This document shows positions 1 to 9,340 of a DNA stretch of 22,500 nucleotides, piece after piece. The first letter of the stretch is position 1; the number at the start of each line of letters is the position of its first letter. The position numbers and the translations under genes are program-made. Below the pieces are notes generated by a model, which worked only from the letters and a program-made list of their open reading frames with translations, ran no database searches and was not told the origin of the DNA. The stretch comes from Chromera velia. Its lineage: Eukaryota > Sar > Chromeraceae. The stretch lies in assembly GCA_018398765.1 (NCBI GenBank), contig JAHBMJ010000932.1, positions 1-22,500 on the forward strand, given 5' to 3'.

Positions 1-140
1 GGAGGGAGGGAGGGAGGAGGGAGGGAGGGAGGGAGGGAGGGATAGATAGACAGAAAGGCAGACAGACAGACATTCTATACTCCTTTTTTTCGTCAACACA
101 GACGGACAGGCGGACAGACCTAAGGACAGACAGTGCGTTT
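1..140. repeat. (GGGA)n and degenerate GACA/GACAGACG microsatellite
   Basis: The first 42 bases are almost pure GGGA tetranucleotide repeat. This passes into GATA, then GACA units, and into degenerate GGACAGGCGGACAGACC-like sequence to about 135. The plus strand is purine-rich throughout. The window edge cuts the array, so its true length is unknown. A short (AC)7 run follows near 190-204. Confidence 0.9.
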
Positions 141-1157
141 CTTCCGACGTTATACAGATAGCAGTCAGAACAGTCAGCAATGAATCTACACACACACACA
201 CACTTGTGCGTCCCTGACAGACAAAAAGCAATGACCGAGGCCTGCGCTTGAGCAATTATCGTCTTCCTGTAAAACTTCGGTTCTACATGCTTAGAGAAAA
301 CTGACTGGGAGCCGCGCACTGCGACTCTTTTCCGTTCTTCCACTCTGAATGCCACCGCGACAAACACAAGCGATGATCAACGAGAGAGATACACTTTCTT
401 GTAGAATGTTTGTATGTATGTATGTACATTTATGTATTTTTTATATAGTGTATTGATACTGGTGCACCTTCCATGCACGGCTTCTGTTCATCCGAATGGC
501 TTTGTTTTTTTTGGATTGTTCGGATTCAGCCGGGACATTGGTTCGACTGACTTCACGTTTCTTTTTTATGTCTCTTGCGAAGGCCAGGATCGCGTCAAGC
601 ACGGCGCGACGGCGCGGCGGCCGACTCTTCCTTCGTCTGCAACCAGGAGTAAAAGGGAGGAGAAGAGGAGGCCCCCGTTCCTGCATCCTCCAGTCCCTCT
701 GCCCCAGCAGGAAGAGATAGAGGGGCCTCCAGGGGTCTCGCATGCTCTGTCTGTGTCTGTATCTGTACATGTCGGGCGGGTCCCCTCAACTTGTATGTAG
801 AGACAAAATGTGGTGCCAGCACAAGCACCAGCAGAGGCAGTGAGGAAATCCGCGGCATCCTAAAGCGAAACTCGCTCTCTATTTCGCAGGCCCCCTATCA
901 GACCACAAATAGAAGAAAAAAGAGAGGCCCTTTTGAACTCCTGGTGGAATTTGTCTAACAAAAGCTACTGAACTCGGTATTTTGACTGGTAGCTGTCACC
1001 TTTATGCAACGCTTCGGCCCCTTTTTGATTCTCGACCGTGGACTCAGCCGTTTCTCTTTCTTTTTTTTCGGACCACTTCGCTGTAGCACTGCATGCGGCT
1101 GTCTTATATAGACGACAGAAATCTTCTCATGCATGCATGCACGACCTATATATCGGT
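141..1157. other. unassigned sequence, no confident gene
   Basis: I see no recognisable protein or RNA gene. The minus strand at 858-595 can be read as an 87-residue peptide starting with a secretory-signal-like hydrophobic stretch (SSLPLLVLVLAPHFVS). The same strand also holds an open, very basic frame at 770-441 with a possible acceptor (GGTTGCAG) between the two. Neither has a recognised domain, and overlapping plus-strand frames are also open because the local sequence is GC-rich. A small gene is possible but not supported. A short TATG run lies near 410-426. Confidence 0.5.
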
Positions 1158-1160
1158 GTG

Positions 1161-1207
1161 AATCAAAAATGCATGCATGCAATGCATGATGCATGCAATT
1201 TTTGATT
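1161..1207. repeat. GCATGC-rich palindrome
   Basis: The outer arms AATCAAAAAT and ATTTTTGATT are perfect inverse complements. They enclose a core made of TGCATGCA/GCATGC units that are themselves palindromic. The stretch could form a stem of about 20 bp. A further GCATGCATGC tract lies just upstream at about 1129-1141. Confidence 0.85.
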
Positions 1208-2209
1208 TCGGAATTTATAGATACAAGTGAGTGTGCGCGCAAAGCGCGCAGAAGTGACTAAGGACGTGTGAGTGTGTTATGCCAAACTATATAAACTATG
1301 ACGGGCTGAAGGAAAACGTTAAAAGACATATGAACATACAGATTACAGGCTGATTCTACGGTCTGATTACTAAATCCTTTCCTGCCAAACTGATGATATC
1401 CAAATATATCAATCACTCATTCACTCAATCAATCAATCAGTCGATAAATGTATATATATTTAATATAGATATACTAATAAATAACCTGTATACTAAAGTC
1501 ACCAAAATTAATTAAAGACGAATAACACCTATGCACATCATAGAATATTCTAAAAATCCTTAGACTTATGGGTAAAGACATTCTGTAACCTTCTTTATAG
1601 GATATTTTTTGATCAATGTTTTATATACTAATATGTAGTAATTAATTAGCTCATCAATAATCGGTCAAAAGAGTTTTTACAATCAGGTACAAATTTTCCT
1701 AAATCTCCTCAAACAGCTTATAATTATAAAAGAGTTTATATTTTTGTGTAATAAATGCAATAAGTGCTGATCGATATTGACGATCAACTTACGGATCAAG
1801 TATATGATCAAGTCAAGGAAACTTACCATGCAATACCATCATGAAAAACATGTATCAAAAAGCAATTTAATGTTCAATAAATGCCGGTCAATGTTGATGA
1901 TCGAGTACAATCAAGTCAAGAAAACTTATTATGAAATAACTTTCAGGCGCTGTTATGAAAAAACAGGTAAGATAATAGCTACGTCCGGAGAGAGAAACGA
2001 AAAGGGGGAAGAGAATGAAGAAAACAGTAACAGAAAAAAAAAAACACAAAACAGATAAAGAGGATAGAAGAGGCGACGGGAGAAAAGATAGAAGAGCGGA
2101 AAAGCAAAATATAGAAGGTTGTCAGACTAACAATTTTTTAAAGGCAGTGCTTGGGAAGGGCGGTCCAGTCAGAACTTTGCAGTGAACACGGGGAAACAGA
2201 AAGATCAAA
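1208..2209. other. AT-rich intergenic sequence with a weak internal duplication
   Basis: No coding or RNA gene is visible. From about 1440 the stretch is strongly AT-rich. An imperfect tandem duplication is visible at about 1752-1945: both parts contain a GCAATAAGTGC/ATAAATGCC-like start, a GATC-rich middle and the shared core CAAGTCAAG(G/A)AAACTTA. From 1980 to 2150 the plus strand is purine-rich (AGAGAAACGAAAAGGGGGAA type). The open frame at 1777-2058 is low complexity and lysine/asparagine-rich, and I do not regard it as a gene. Confidence 0.5.
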
Positions 2210-2260
2210 CGCATGCCGGGGGCGAGTGGGATGCTTTTTGAGTAATGGAGTAGAGTAGTG

Positions 2261-2832
2261 GGTGTGACGGCTTTCTTCTTTCAGAGCTCTTTATGGGAAG
2301 TCTGTAAGTCTGGAGCATACACAGAGTCCAACAGATGTTGCCTGAAGTAATCAATGAAGTCAAATGATTTCGACGGAGCTGAAATTCGTGCGGCGCGGCA
2401 CTGAATCGAATGCGCGCACGGCGGTTAATCGAATTCACCTGCAGCCTAGGGCGCGCGCGATGGCTTGCCCCCGGCCCGCCCCATGGCTTAGCCTTCCTGC
2501 GTGTGCATGGACAGAACGACTGACACCCTATGTCTCAACTCCTTCCCTCGGGTGTGGCGGCTTTCTTCCTTCAGAGCTCTTTATGGGAAGTCTGTGAGTC
2601 TGGAGCATACGCAGAGTCCAACAGATATTGCCTGAAGTAATCAATAAAGTTAAATGATTTTGACGGAGCTGAAATTCGTACGGCGCAGCATTGAATCGAA
2701 TGCGTGCGCGGCGGTTAATCGAATTCACCTGCGGCCCAGGGCGCGCGCGACAGCTTGCCCCCGGCCCGCCCCGCGGCTTGGCTTTCCTGCATGTGCACGG
2801 ACGGAACGACTGATACCCTATATCTCAACTTT
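2261..2832. repeat. 290-bp tandem dimer inside the TIR element
   Basis: Copy 1 is 2261-2550 and copy 2 is 2551 to about 2832. Both begin GGTGTG(A/G)CGGCTTTCTTC and share landmarks such as CAGAGCTCTTTATGGGAAG, GACGGAGCTGAAATTCGT, GGCGGTTAATCGAATTCACC and CTTGCCCCCGGCCCGCCCC at the same 290-bp offset. Differences are mostly transitions (C to T or G to A), as expected for old copies with methylation-driven decay. The minus strand is open through each copy (2438-2205 and 2728-2528) and both translations start MNSINRRARIRF. I take this to follow from the duplication and not to show that it encodes a protein. Confidence 0.9.
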
Positions 2833-2858
2833 TTGCCCCCCCCTCTGCATAGGAGACC

Positions 2859-3216
2859 GGCGCTTTTCTGCAAGAAACTTGTTCTCATAATTGGTAAAGA
2901 GTTAGAAGCTGAAACTTTATGTAAAAAGATGTTATAATGATAGAAAAAGAACTATAGAACAGATTTTTTATATTATTTCTAGAAACATAGGCTGCCATAC
3001 AAATTTTGTAAGTTCTATATTGTATTTTTTACTATTCAAAACCGTTAAAAAATGGCCTTAAAATCAAAAAATTTGTATGGCAGCCTATATTTCTAAAAAT
3101 GATATAAAAAATCTGTTCCATAGTTCTTTTTCTATCGTTACAACGTCTTCTTACACAAAGTTTCAGCTTCTAACTCCTTACCAATTATGAGAATGAGTTT
3201 TTTATGGAAATACGCC
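2859..3216. repeat. long inverted repeat (foldback), 150-bp arms, 59-bp spacer
   Basis: The left arm (2859-3008) and right arm (3068-3216, read in reverse complement) share long blocks including CATAATTGGTAA, GAGTTAGAAGCTGAAACTTT, ATAGAAAAAGAACTAT, GAACAGATTTTTTATAT and GGCTGCCATACAAATTTT. The inner 127 bp are nearly identical and the outer 25 bp are more diverged. A transcript through it would form a strong hairpin. It lies immediately inside the right TIR of the surrounding element and is probably part of it, though it could be an independent foldback insertion. Confidence 0.9.
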
Positions 3217-3259
3217 GCTTTAGGCGGGCAAAAAGCACCCTACTCGCCCCCGGCATGCG

Positions 3260-3686
3260 AAATTTGGGAGGTAGTCAGGCAGACAAAATGGGTACCTGGG
3301 ATGATGAGAAAGCAGTCAAACAGGTAGGGAGGCAGAACTTTAAGTACACTCAGAAAAGAACTTCAAGACCAAATTAGGAATGCGGTCAGGCACACAAGAA
3401 GGCATACCTTCGTACGAGAGCCAATAGGCAGGTAGGTTGGAACACGCTCAATCGTGCCGGAAGGAAACGTCAAGACGGAAACACATGCAGTCGGATTGCG
3501 ACCTCTGAATCTCACCGTTTGTTTGTGAGATGGCATATGGAGATGTGTACAGCTGAGAGGTCGGATATTAAGAGGTCAGAATTGAGAGAAATGGCATGAA
3601 AGAGGCAAGATAAGAGAAGTGAAATGCAATTAAGTGAAGAGATGAGATATGAGTAAACAGGGTCACCAAGAGAGTAGCCTGTGTGC
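3260..3686. other. purine-rich cryptically repetitive sequence
   Basis: No gene is visible. The plus strand is rich in short degenerate words such as GGCAGAC, CAGGTAGG, TGAGAGG and GAAGAGATGAGATATGAG. It looks like a worn-down simple repeat. The pyrimidine-rich tandem repeat that follows has the complementary composition. Confidence 0.5.
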
Positions 3687-4010
3687 CTGCCTATCTGTCT
3701 GTCTGCCTGTTTGCCTGCCAGCCTGCCTAACTATGTACGTCTGCATCTTTGCATGTCTCTCTGCCTTCCTACTATTCTGCCAGTGTCATTCTCTCATTTT
3801 GCCTATCTGCCTATTCTGCCGTTTAGAATATTTGCCTATTTGCCTACCTGCCTGCCTGCCAGCCTGCCTAACTATGTACGTCTGTGTCTTTGCATGTCTC
3901 TCTGTCTTCCTGCTATTCTGCCAGTGTTATTCTCTCATTTTGCTGGTCTGCCTATTCTGCCCTTTAGGATATCTGCCTGTTTGCCTGCCTGCGTACCTGT
4001 CTGCAATGCC
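3687..4010. repeat. 141-bp tandem repeat built on a TGCC/TGTC tetranucleotide
   Basis: Two copies are visible, 141 bp apart. The landmark CCAGCCTGCCTAACTATG recurs, placing CTATGTACGT at 3731 and 3872. TTGCATGTCTCTCTG, TATTCTGCCAGTGT and TATTCTCTCATTTTGC-type blocks recur at the same offset. The edges dissolve into TGCC/TGTC repeats. Because 141 is a multiple of three, the frames run open through both copies as 47-residue Cys/Leu/Pro-rich repeats (for example 3681-4049). I read these as a consequence of repeat structure, not as a gene. Confidence 0.85.
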
Positions 4011-4683
4011 ATGCCCACCTGTCTACGCCGGGTGATAGCTGGGGCATAAGAGCAATCAGATGATGGCTGTGGGTAGGAAAAATCGAAAACCAAACACAGA
4101 AAAGTCTTAGAGTAAAGTGGGAAGAGGCCATGCATTGAAATCAGAGCACTGAACTGAGAAGACGTTGAGATAACGAGAGAGTCAGCTGTGGGCACTGAGA
4201 TTTAATGAGAGCTGACATAAGCGCGAAAGGCTGGGTGAAGAGGCAACTTAGATGACAGTGGGAGAGATATAGCATACAAAGGTGTAATGTAAACAGTGAA
4301 ACGAAATAAGCAGGGCAGTGGATTGTTATGCGAATTCAAAGCATGCGGTGAAAGCGATCATTGTGACTCAGAGATCGAATGGTAATAAGTATATATATAT
4401 ACGTGGCGAATAATATCGAATGCGAGCAGCAGACCTTCATGAGTGAACATATCAGCGCAGTGAGCTAGCATGAACGCACAATTTTGGGCAGTCGGAAAGC
4501 TGCAGGATGCATGCAGATAACGAGGATCGCGTGCAATGACAGAGGCAGGCGGGAAGGAGAGAATGGAGTGCAGTGGAATAAAGCAAACGAATGAGCCTCT
4601 GAGAGGCATTGAGAGCAGGCAGTGAGATAAAAGCAATTAATGTAAGAATGAGGCCATGCAGTATGAGCAGTCGCCTCGGGGCG
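4011..4683. other. purine-biased sequence with cryptic GCAGTGAGA-type words, no gene
   Basis: No gene is recognisable. The plus strand carries many degenerate copies of words such as GAGGCCATGCA, GCAGTGAGAT, GCATTGAGAG and CAGAGCACTGA. This suggests an eroded short-period repeat like that at 3260-3686. A (TA)n tract lies near 4391-4401. Open frames on the minus strand at 4358-4776 overlap one another and show no domain. Confidence 0.45.
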
Positions 4684-5500
4684 CAGCTTAGCTCTGCTGA
4701 GATCACTGACAGCCGAGAGGCCCTGGGATCGCACACACTCATTTTGGAGGGGGGGGATTGGTTCTGTCTCTGTCACGGTCGGTCAGTGTCGCCCGAGTTC
4801 CAAAATATGCCCCTCAAGCAACTCGCATGGAGCCGCGATCGCGCGTGCCTTACTTACTTTACGCATGCATGCCCCTCAAGTATAACTCGCATGGAGTTGC
4901 ACATACGATGCGCGCAGTCCCAAAAAACATATACTTCACGCGTGTTGCCGTGGCCTCCACCCCATGGCAGCATATAAGATATGCCTAAGCCTCCGATGGT
5001 GTGCACTAATCAAATATGAGCGGACCCCCTAAATGGCCTCCCGAGGCACTCACCCAACTGGTTGGGTATATCTTGTGTCACCTCGTCGGGCAGCTCAGCT
5101 CTGCTGAGATCAGCCGAGAAGCCCTGAGATCACACGGATCTGTATAACGCATTTTTTTATTTTTGGAGGGGGGGGTTCGGTTCTGTCTCTGTCCGTCCAT
5201 CACGGTGTTGCCCAAATTTCAGAATATGCCCCTCAAGCAAGCCATACGGAGCAGGGATCACATTATAATTACTTCGCTCCTCATGATACATGCCCCTGAA
5301 GTAACTTGCACGGAGTTGTATGTGCACGGTCCTGAAAAGCATATTGTACGCATGTTGTCATAGCCCCTACCACTTTATACAGGTAAGACATGCCCAAGTC
5401 GATCCCTCAATGATGCTTTACATCAATCAAGTTGGCCGACCGGGTCCTCCTAAATGGCCCCCCAAGGCACTTACCCAACTGGTTTGGTGTATCCCGTATT
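4684..5500. repeat. 407-bp tandem dimer
   Basis: Copy 1 is about 4684-5090 and copy 2 about 5091-5500. Both start CAGCT(T/C)AGCTCTGCTGAGATCA. They share, in the same order, a G-run after TTTTGGAGG, GGTTCTGTCTCTGTC, AATATGCCCCTCAAGCAA, ATGCCCCT(C/G)AAGTA, CGGAGTTG/TGGAGTTG, CTAAATGGCC and GGCACT(C/T)ACCCAACTGG. Divergence is clearly higher than in the 290-bp dimer, with several short indels. No coding capacity is recognisable. It directly abuts the next repeat unit at 5511. Confidence 0.85.
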
Positions 5501-5510
5501 ACGCAACTTT

Positions 5511-5873
5511 ACCGAAAGGTTTGGCAGGTGGGGGCTGAGCGGCCCCTCCAACCACAATCTTCATTCGCTAAATCTAGTCACATATACTCACACAATACCA
5601 CACATCTACTCATCATTGCAACACAATGTAGGTCGTTTCCTTACTTCCTATCATATACAGTTTTGTCGGTTCATACAGCATCTCCTGCCGACTCTATCTT
5701 GCAGGTCATTGACTGTATTGATTCCACTTAACATACCGATTGTACAGGCCGTATATAGCCGTGTACGTATTATTTTTGTATGCATGTGACTTTATGTGAG
5801 GGTGGTGGATGTCTAGAAAGGTGGCCACGTGGCTGACGCCCGGCCACACCCTGTGGCGGCGCTAACCCTTTTG
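5511..5873 (+). repeat. left ~360-bp direct repeat
   Basis: This matches 7223-7583 along its whole length. Shared blocks include AGGTTTGGCAGGT, GGGGCTGAGCGGC, AATCTTCATTC, CCTGCCGACTCTATCTTGCA, GGTCATTGACTGTATTGATT, GACTTTATGTGAGGG and GATGTCTAGAAAGGTGGCCA. Differences are almost all transitions. The sequence after the repeat (GTCCCCCTCATCTG) differs from that after the right copy. Confidence 0.9.
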
Positions 5874-6399
5874 CGTCCCCCTCATCTGATGCACTCAGTT
5901 CTCTCTTCTACCCCGTTCTCTTTGCTTCTTTTTCTATCTCTCTCTATCTCTTTCTCCATCTATAAGCTTTCTACGCGAGTCTGTCGAAGTCTTTGCTGGC
6001 CATGAGAGGTTTCAGTCGCCCAGGTACTTTATAACTGCAGGGCAGACCTCTTCATGTCCCTTGTTTCTCCTCCACCTGGCCCATAATTAAGGAGTCCCTG
6101 CATTCACTCCCTGCCCGCCTTGCTTTTTTCAGACCCACTTTGCTCCATCATCCCTGTCTTCATGAGCCCCTTCAATGGCTATACATGACTCCAACCCAAT
6201 CGCCCGCCAGTTCCTGCCTTCGGTTTTTAACGATTAGTAAAATGTAGCCTCCTCAGGCCTGCACCCGCTGCTCTCCGTCTCCTTGGCATCGTGTGCTCTC
6301 CCCCAAGTTCTGAACACAGACAACCGGTCGATTTTGTATCCCACCATCCATTCTCTCATCTCCGAAGGCTTCCGGTTCTCATTGGGTCTCTTGCTTCTC

Positions 6400-7005
6400 C
6401 TATGGGGCAGCACTTCTGGTATATATACTAGATTTTGGAGCCGTTTGGAGCTGATATAACGAAAAAAAGTAAAAATTTTATTTGGTTTTTTAGTAACCAA
6501 ATATTTTTCAGGTGTAGCTTGACGAGTTACTTCGAAAAAACATAAAATTTTGGTGTGAGTTATTTGTTTTATTAAAGGTTACAGGGGTTAAATATATATC
6601 GCTTCGTGATGTTATGGGTTACTCAGTTAGAGGTCATTTTGAGTCATTAACCATCATTCAAAGTTCATCTTTAAAAGTATTTAAAACTTGTTTAAAACAT
6701 GTTTAAAGACCTTACAGTGGATGGTTACTCACTTTATCAGGGGTCAAAAATAGTTACGGATTACTTGCTTAGAGGCCTTTTTATCAAATATTGAATTCAG
6801 TGACACATCAAAATCATACAATTGTTCAAAAACCAAATGTTTAAACCATAAAGTGTTTCAACCTTTTTGAGATGTTTTTAGAAGTAACTTAAGCTAAACA
6901 ATCGATTGACACCACTTTTAAAGTGCTAGGTGATCGATATATAGGGGGAGGGGTACTAAAATCACTAAAAAAAAATAGTAACCATCCTGGAGTGTTGCAC
7001 CCTAG
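6400..7005. mobile_element. 606-bp hAT-like non-autonomous element with perfect 8-bp TSD
   Basis: The octamer TGCTTCTC flanks it on both sides (6392-6399 and 7006-7013). The left end CTATGGGGCAGCACTTCTGG and the reverse complement of the right end, CTAGGGTGCAACACTCCAGG, match at 15 of 20 positions. An 8-bp target duplication and TIRs starting C/T-AGGG are typical of the hAT superfamily. The interior is AT-rich and has no transposase. Near both ends it carries repeated GTTACT/AGTAAC words (for example GGGTTACTCAGTTAGAGG and GGATTACTTGCTTAGAGG), which could be subterminal transposase-binding repeats. It sits inside the LTR-like unit, so it inserted later. Confidence 0.8.
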
Positions 7006-7222
7006 TGCTTCTCTTTAGCTCCTTACTTCTCTGCATGCCCACTTTACCTTTTCCAGTCTCTTCCGTGGAATACATGTATGCATGCAATTCACTCAATTTG
7101 ACATCATGAAGGTAAAAGGCAACCAGAAGCTAAACTCTCTGCTCCCCCTTGCTGCAGTGGCTCAAGCAATCACAGACTGTCTGACAACTGAAGGAACGGA
7201 TGAGCCTGACGCCGTGAGTACC

Positions 7223-7583
7223 ACCAAAAGGTTTGGCAGGTAGGGGCTGAGCGGCGCCTCTAACCACAATCTTCATTCACTAAATCTAGTCACATATACT
7301 CATACAACACTACACATCTACTTATCATTGCAACACAATACAGGTCGTTTCCTTACTTCCTACCACACACAGTCTTGTCAGTTCACGTAGTATCTCCTGC
7401 CGACTCTATCTTGCAGGTCATTGACTGTATTGATTCTACTTAACATATCGATTGTACAGGCCATGTATAGCAGTGTACGTATTATTTCTGCATGCATGTG
7501 ACTTTATGTGAGGGCGGCGGATGTCTAGAAAGGTGGCCACGCGGCCGACACCCGGCCGCACCCCGTGGCGGCGCCAACCCTTT
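7223..7583 (+). repeat. right ~360-bp direct repeat
   Basis: This is the partner of 5511-5873, same orientation, offset 1712 bp at the left end. It is followed at once by CGCAACTTT, the same nine bases that precede the left copy. A related reverse-complement word, CAAAGTTGC, occurs about 100 bp further on (around 7688), so the nine-base match could partly reflect local sequence and not a true target duplication. Confidence 0.9.
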
Positions 7584-8189
7584 CGCAACTTTGACAAAAG
7601 TTCTGCACACACGGGATGCCGGGGCCCAGGGCCTCGGTTCTTGTCTAGATCTGTATACCCCTGCAACCTGGCTCAAGGGGTCTCGCGCAAAGTTGCCCGA
7701 CTTCGACACCCATCCGTCATGCAATGCAACAGCTCCGTGCGAGTCCCCCGTGAAACTGAACTTGACCGCGAAAAAAGCCCAAACGTGCCCCTCAGGCGTA
7801 TTTAAGCGTAAACATCGGGGCCGCACTGCATGTGATCCGTAAGAAATGACTGCATGAGTCAGACTGACCTGCAAGCATAAGCTAGCTACGATCTTCGATG
7901 ATAAAAAAGAACTGCATAGTATTGGATAGACGTAGCTGCAAATTCTCCTGTATATCTGGACCAGATGGAGGTAACAGGCCCACCAGTAAGTTCGAATTTG
8001 CAGTCAATCTTGCGTCTGTGCATGCAGCTAAGCAGCAGCTTTTTAACTGACCTTCCTACGAGAATGAGTCTAGAGAATGAGTGTACTCTGCACAGTTCAA
8101 TCAAGCATTTTTCTGGACGCGTGTCGGGAGAATCGAATCTTCAAGCCAGAATTCGTATATGAAGATAGACACGCAGACGTTGAACTTCT
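7584..8189. other. unassigned sequence between the direct repeat and the satellite
   Basis: No gene is recognised. The first 250 bp are GC-rich and open in several overlapping frames on both strands (for example 7492-7842 plus and 7874-7482 minus) with no domain or codon signature to choose between them. The final segment, 8155-8210, recurs at 9867-9925 and so brackets the satellite array. Confidence 0.5.
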
Positions 8190-9340
8190 CTCTACTTTTA
8201 TCTTTCTCTCTGTTTGCATGACAGCCTCTCCACTTCCATCTTTCTTTCTCTCTGTTTGCATGACAGCCTCTCAACTTCGATCTTTCTGTCTGTTTGCATG
8301 ACGGCCTCTTCACTTTCATCGTTCTGTCTGTTTGCATGACGGCTTCTCCACGTTCATCATTCTGTTTGTTTGCATGACGGCCTCTCCACGTTCATCGTTC
8401 TGTCTGTTTGCATGACGGCCTCTCCACTTCCATCTTTCTATCTGTTTGCATGGCGGCCTTTCCACTCCCATCTTTCTGTCTGTTTGCATGACGGCCTCTC
8501 CACTTCCATCTTTCTGTCTGTTTGCATGACGGCCTCTCCACTCCCATCTTTCTGTCTGTTTATACGAAGGCCTCTCCACTTCCATCTTTCTGTCTGTTTG
8601 CACGACGGCCTCTCCACTCTCATCTTTCTGTCTGTTTGCATGACGACCTCTCCACTTTCATATTCCCATCTTTCCTTTTTGCTTGCCTCGTAGGTCTCTG
8701 CTTTCTTCTGTCGTGTTTGCTTGCATGACGGCTTTCCGCGCTTCCATCTTAATTTTCCTGCCGGCGTGTTTGACCACCTCTCTACTTGCGTTTTTCCTGC
8801 ATGATGTCGACTTGCATGAAAGCGTCTTTGCTTCCATGTTTCCTGCCAGTTTGCATGACATGTTCTCAGCTTCCACCTTCGCTGTTTGCTTGCATGCCGA
8901 CTCCCCACTTTTGTCTGTCTTGCCGGCTTGCATGACCACTTTCCACTAGCTTCCATCTTTCCTGCCTGCGTGTTAAGGGCCTCTCCAGTTTCATGAATCT
9001 TTTCTGTCGCCTTGCATGAAAGATTTTCCGCTTCCATGGTTCCTGTCGGTTTGTGAGACATCTTTTCAGGTTCCATCTTTCCTGACAGTGTGCATGCACG
9101 ATGACTTTCCACTTTCCTCCACTTTCGTCCGTCTTGTCTGCTTGCATGATGGGTCTCGGTGCTCCCATCTTTCCTGCCTGCGTATATGACGGCCTCTCCA
9201 GTTTCATCAATTTTTCCTATCTGCTAGCCCGTCTGCTTGCAGAAGGTCCGCTTCACTTTCATCTTCCTTGTCTCCTCACATAAAGACCTTTCAGTCTTCA
9301 TCTTTCTTGTCTGTCTGCGTATATGACGTCTGCTCCAGTT
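8190..9340. repeat. 38-bp minisatellite array, regular then decaying
   Basis: The consensus unit reads TTTGCATGACGGCCTCTCCA followed by CTTCCATCTTTCTGTCTG. Unit starts at about 8213, 8255, 8293, 8331, 8369, 8408, 8445, 8484, 8521, 8559, 8597 and 8635 keep a spacing close to 38. From 8680 onward the same words (TTGCATGA, TTCCATCTTTCCTGCC) recur with irregular spacing, indicating an older, degraded half. The minus strand of the consensus has no stop codon in any frame. It therefore reads through as a 38-residue periodic peptide (QTERWKWRGRHANRQ type), with one continuous 224-codon frame at 9112-8438. This follows from a stop-free unit whose length is not a multiple of three. It is not a CRISPR array because there are no unique spacers. 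Confidence 0.9.

Larger units (their letters stand above)
2210..3259. mobile_element. non-autonomous DNA transposon with 31-bp TIRs
   Basis: The left end (2210-2240) and the reverse complement of the right end (3229-3259) agree at about 29 of 31 positions, beginning CGCATGCCGGGGGCGAGT. The enclosed 1050 bp encodes no transposase. It is composite: a 290-bp sequence repeated twice head to tail (2261-2832), then a foldback with arms of about 150 bp (2859-3008 and 3068-3216). The flanks read AAA on both sides (2207-2209 and 3260-3262), so a 3-bp target-site duplication is possible but weak because the sequence is so simple. The superfamily is not assignable from this. A TIR starting CGC plus a 3-bp TSD would suit PIF/Harbinger or CMC-like elements, but I do not claim either. 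Confidence 0.75.
5511..7583. mobile_element. LTR-like pair of ~360-bp direct repeats enclosing 1.35 kb
   Basis: The unit is bounded by two long direct repeats (5511-5873 and 7223-7583). CGCAACTTT precedes the first (5502-5510) and follows the second (7584-7592), as a 9-bp target duplication would. The repeats begin ACC(G/A)AAAGG and end AACCCTTT, which are short imperfect inverse complements. The interior (5874-7222) has no reverse transcriptase, integrase or gag that I recognise. I see no clear primer-binding site after the left repeat and no polypurine tract before the right one. About 606 bp of it is a separate hAT-like insertion. Best reading: a non-autonomous LTR-type (TRIM-like) unit, or two dispersed copies of one repeat. 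A 45-codon frame at 7107-7241 (starting MKVKGNQKLN) is the only protein-like stretch and is unrecognised. Confidence 0.5.

Noticed and set aside
595-858. Minus-strand 87-codon frame with a signal-peptide-like start
   Set aside because: The hydrophobic start is suggestive, but the remainder is low complexity, overlapping frames are also open, and no splice partner or domain supports it.
8190-9340. Could the regular array be CRISPR?
   Set aside because: The 38-bp units are contiguous with no unique spacers, and the host is eukaryotic.
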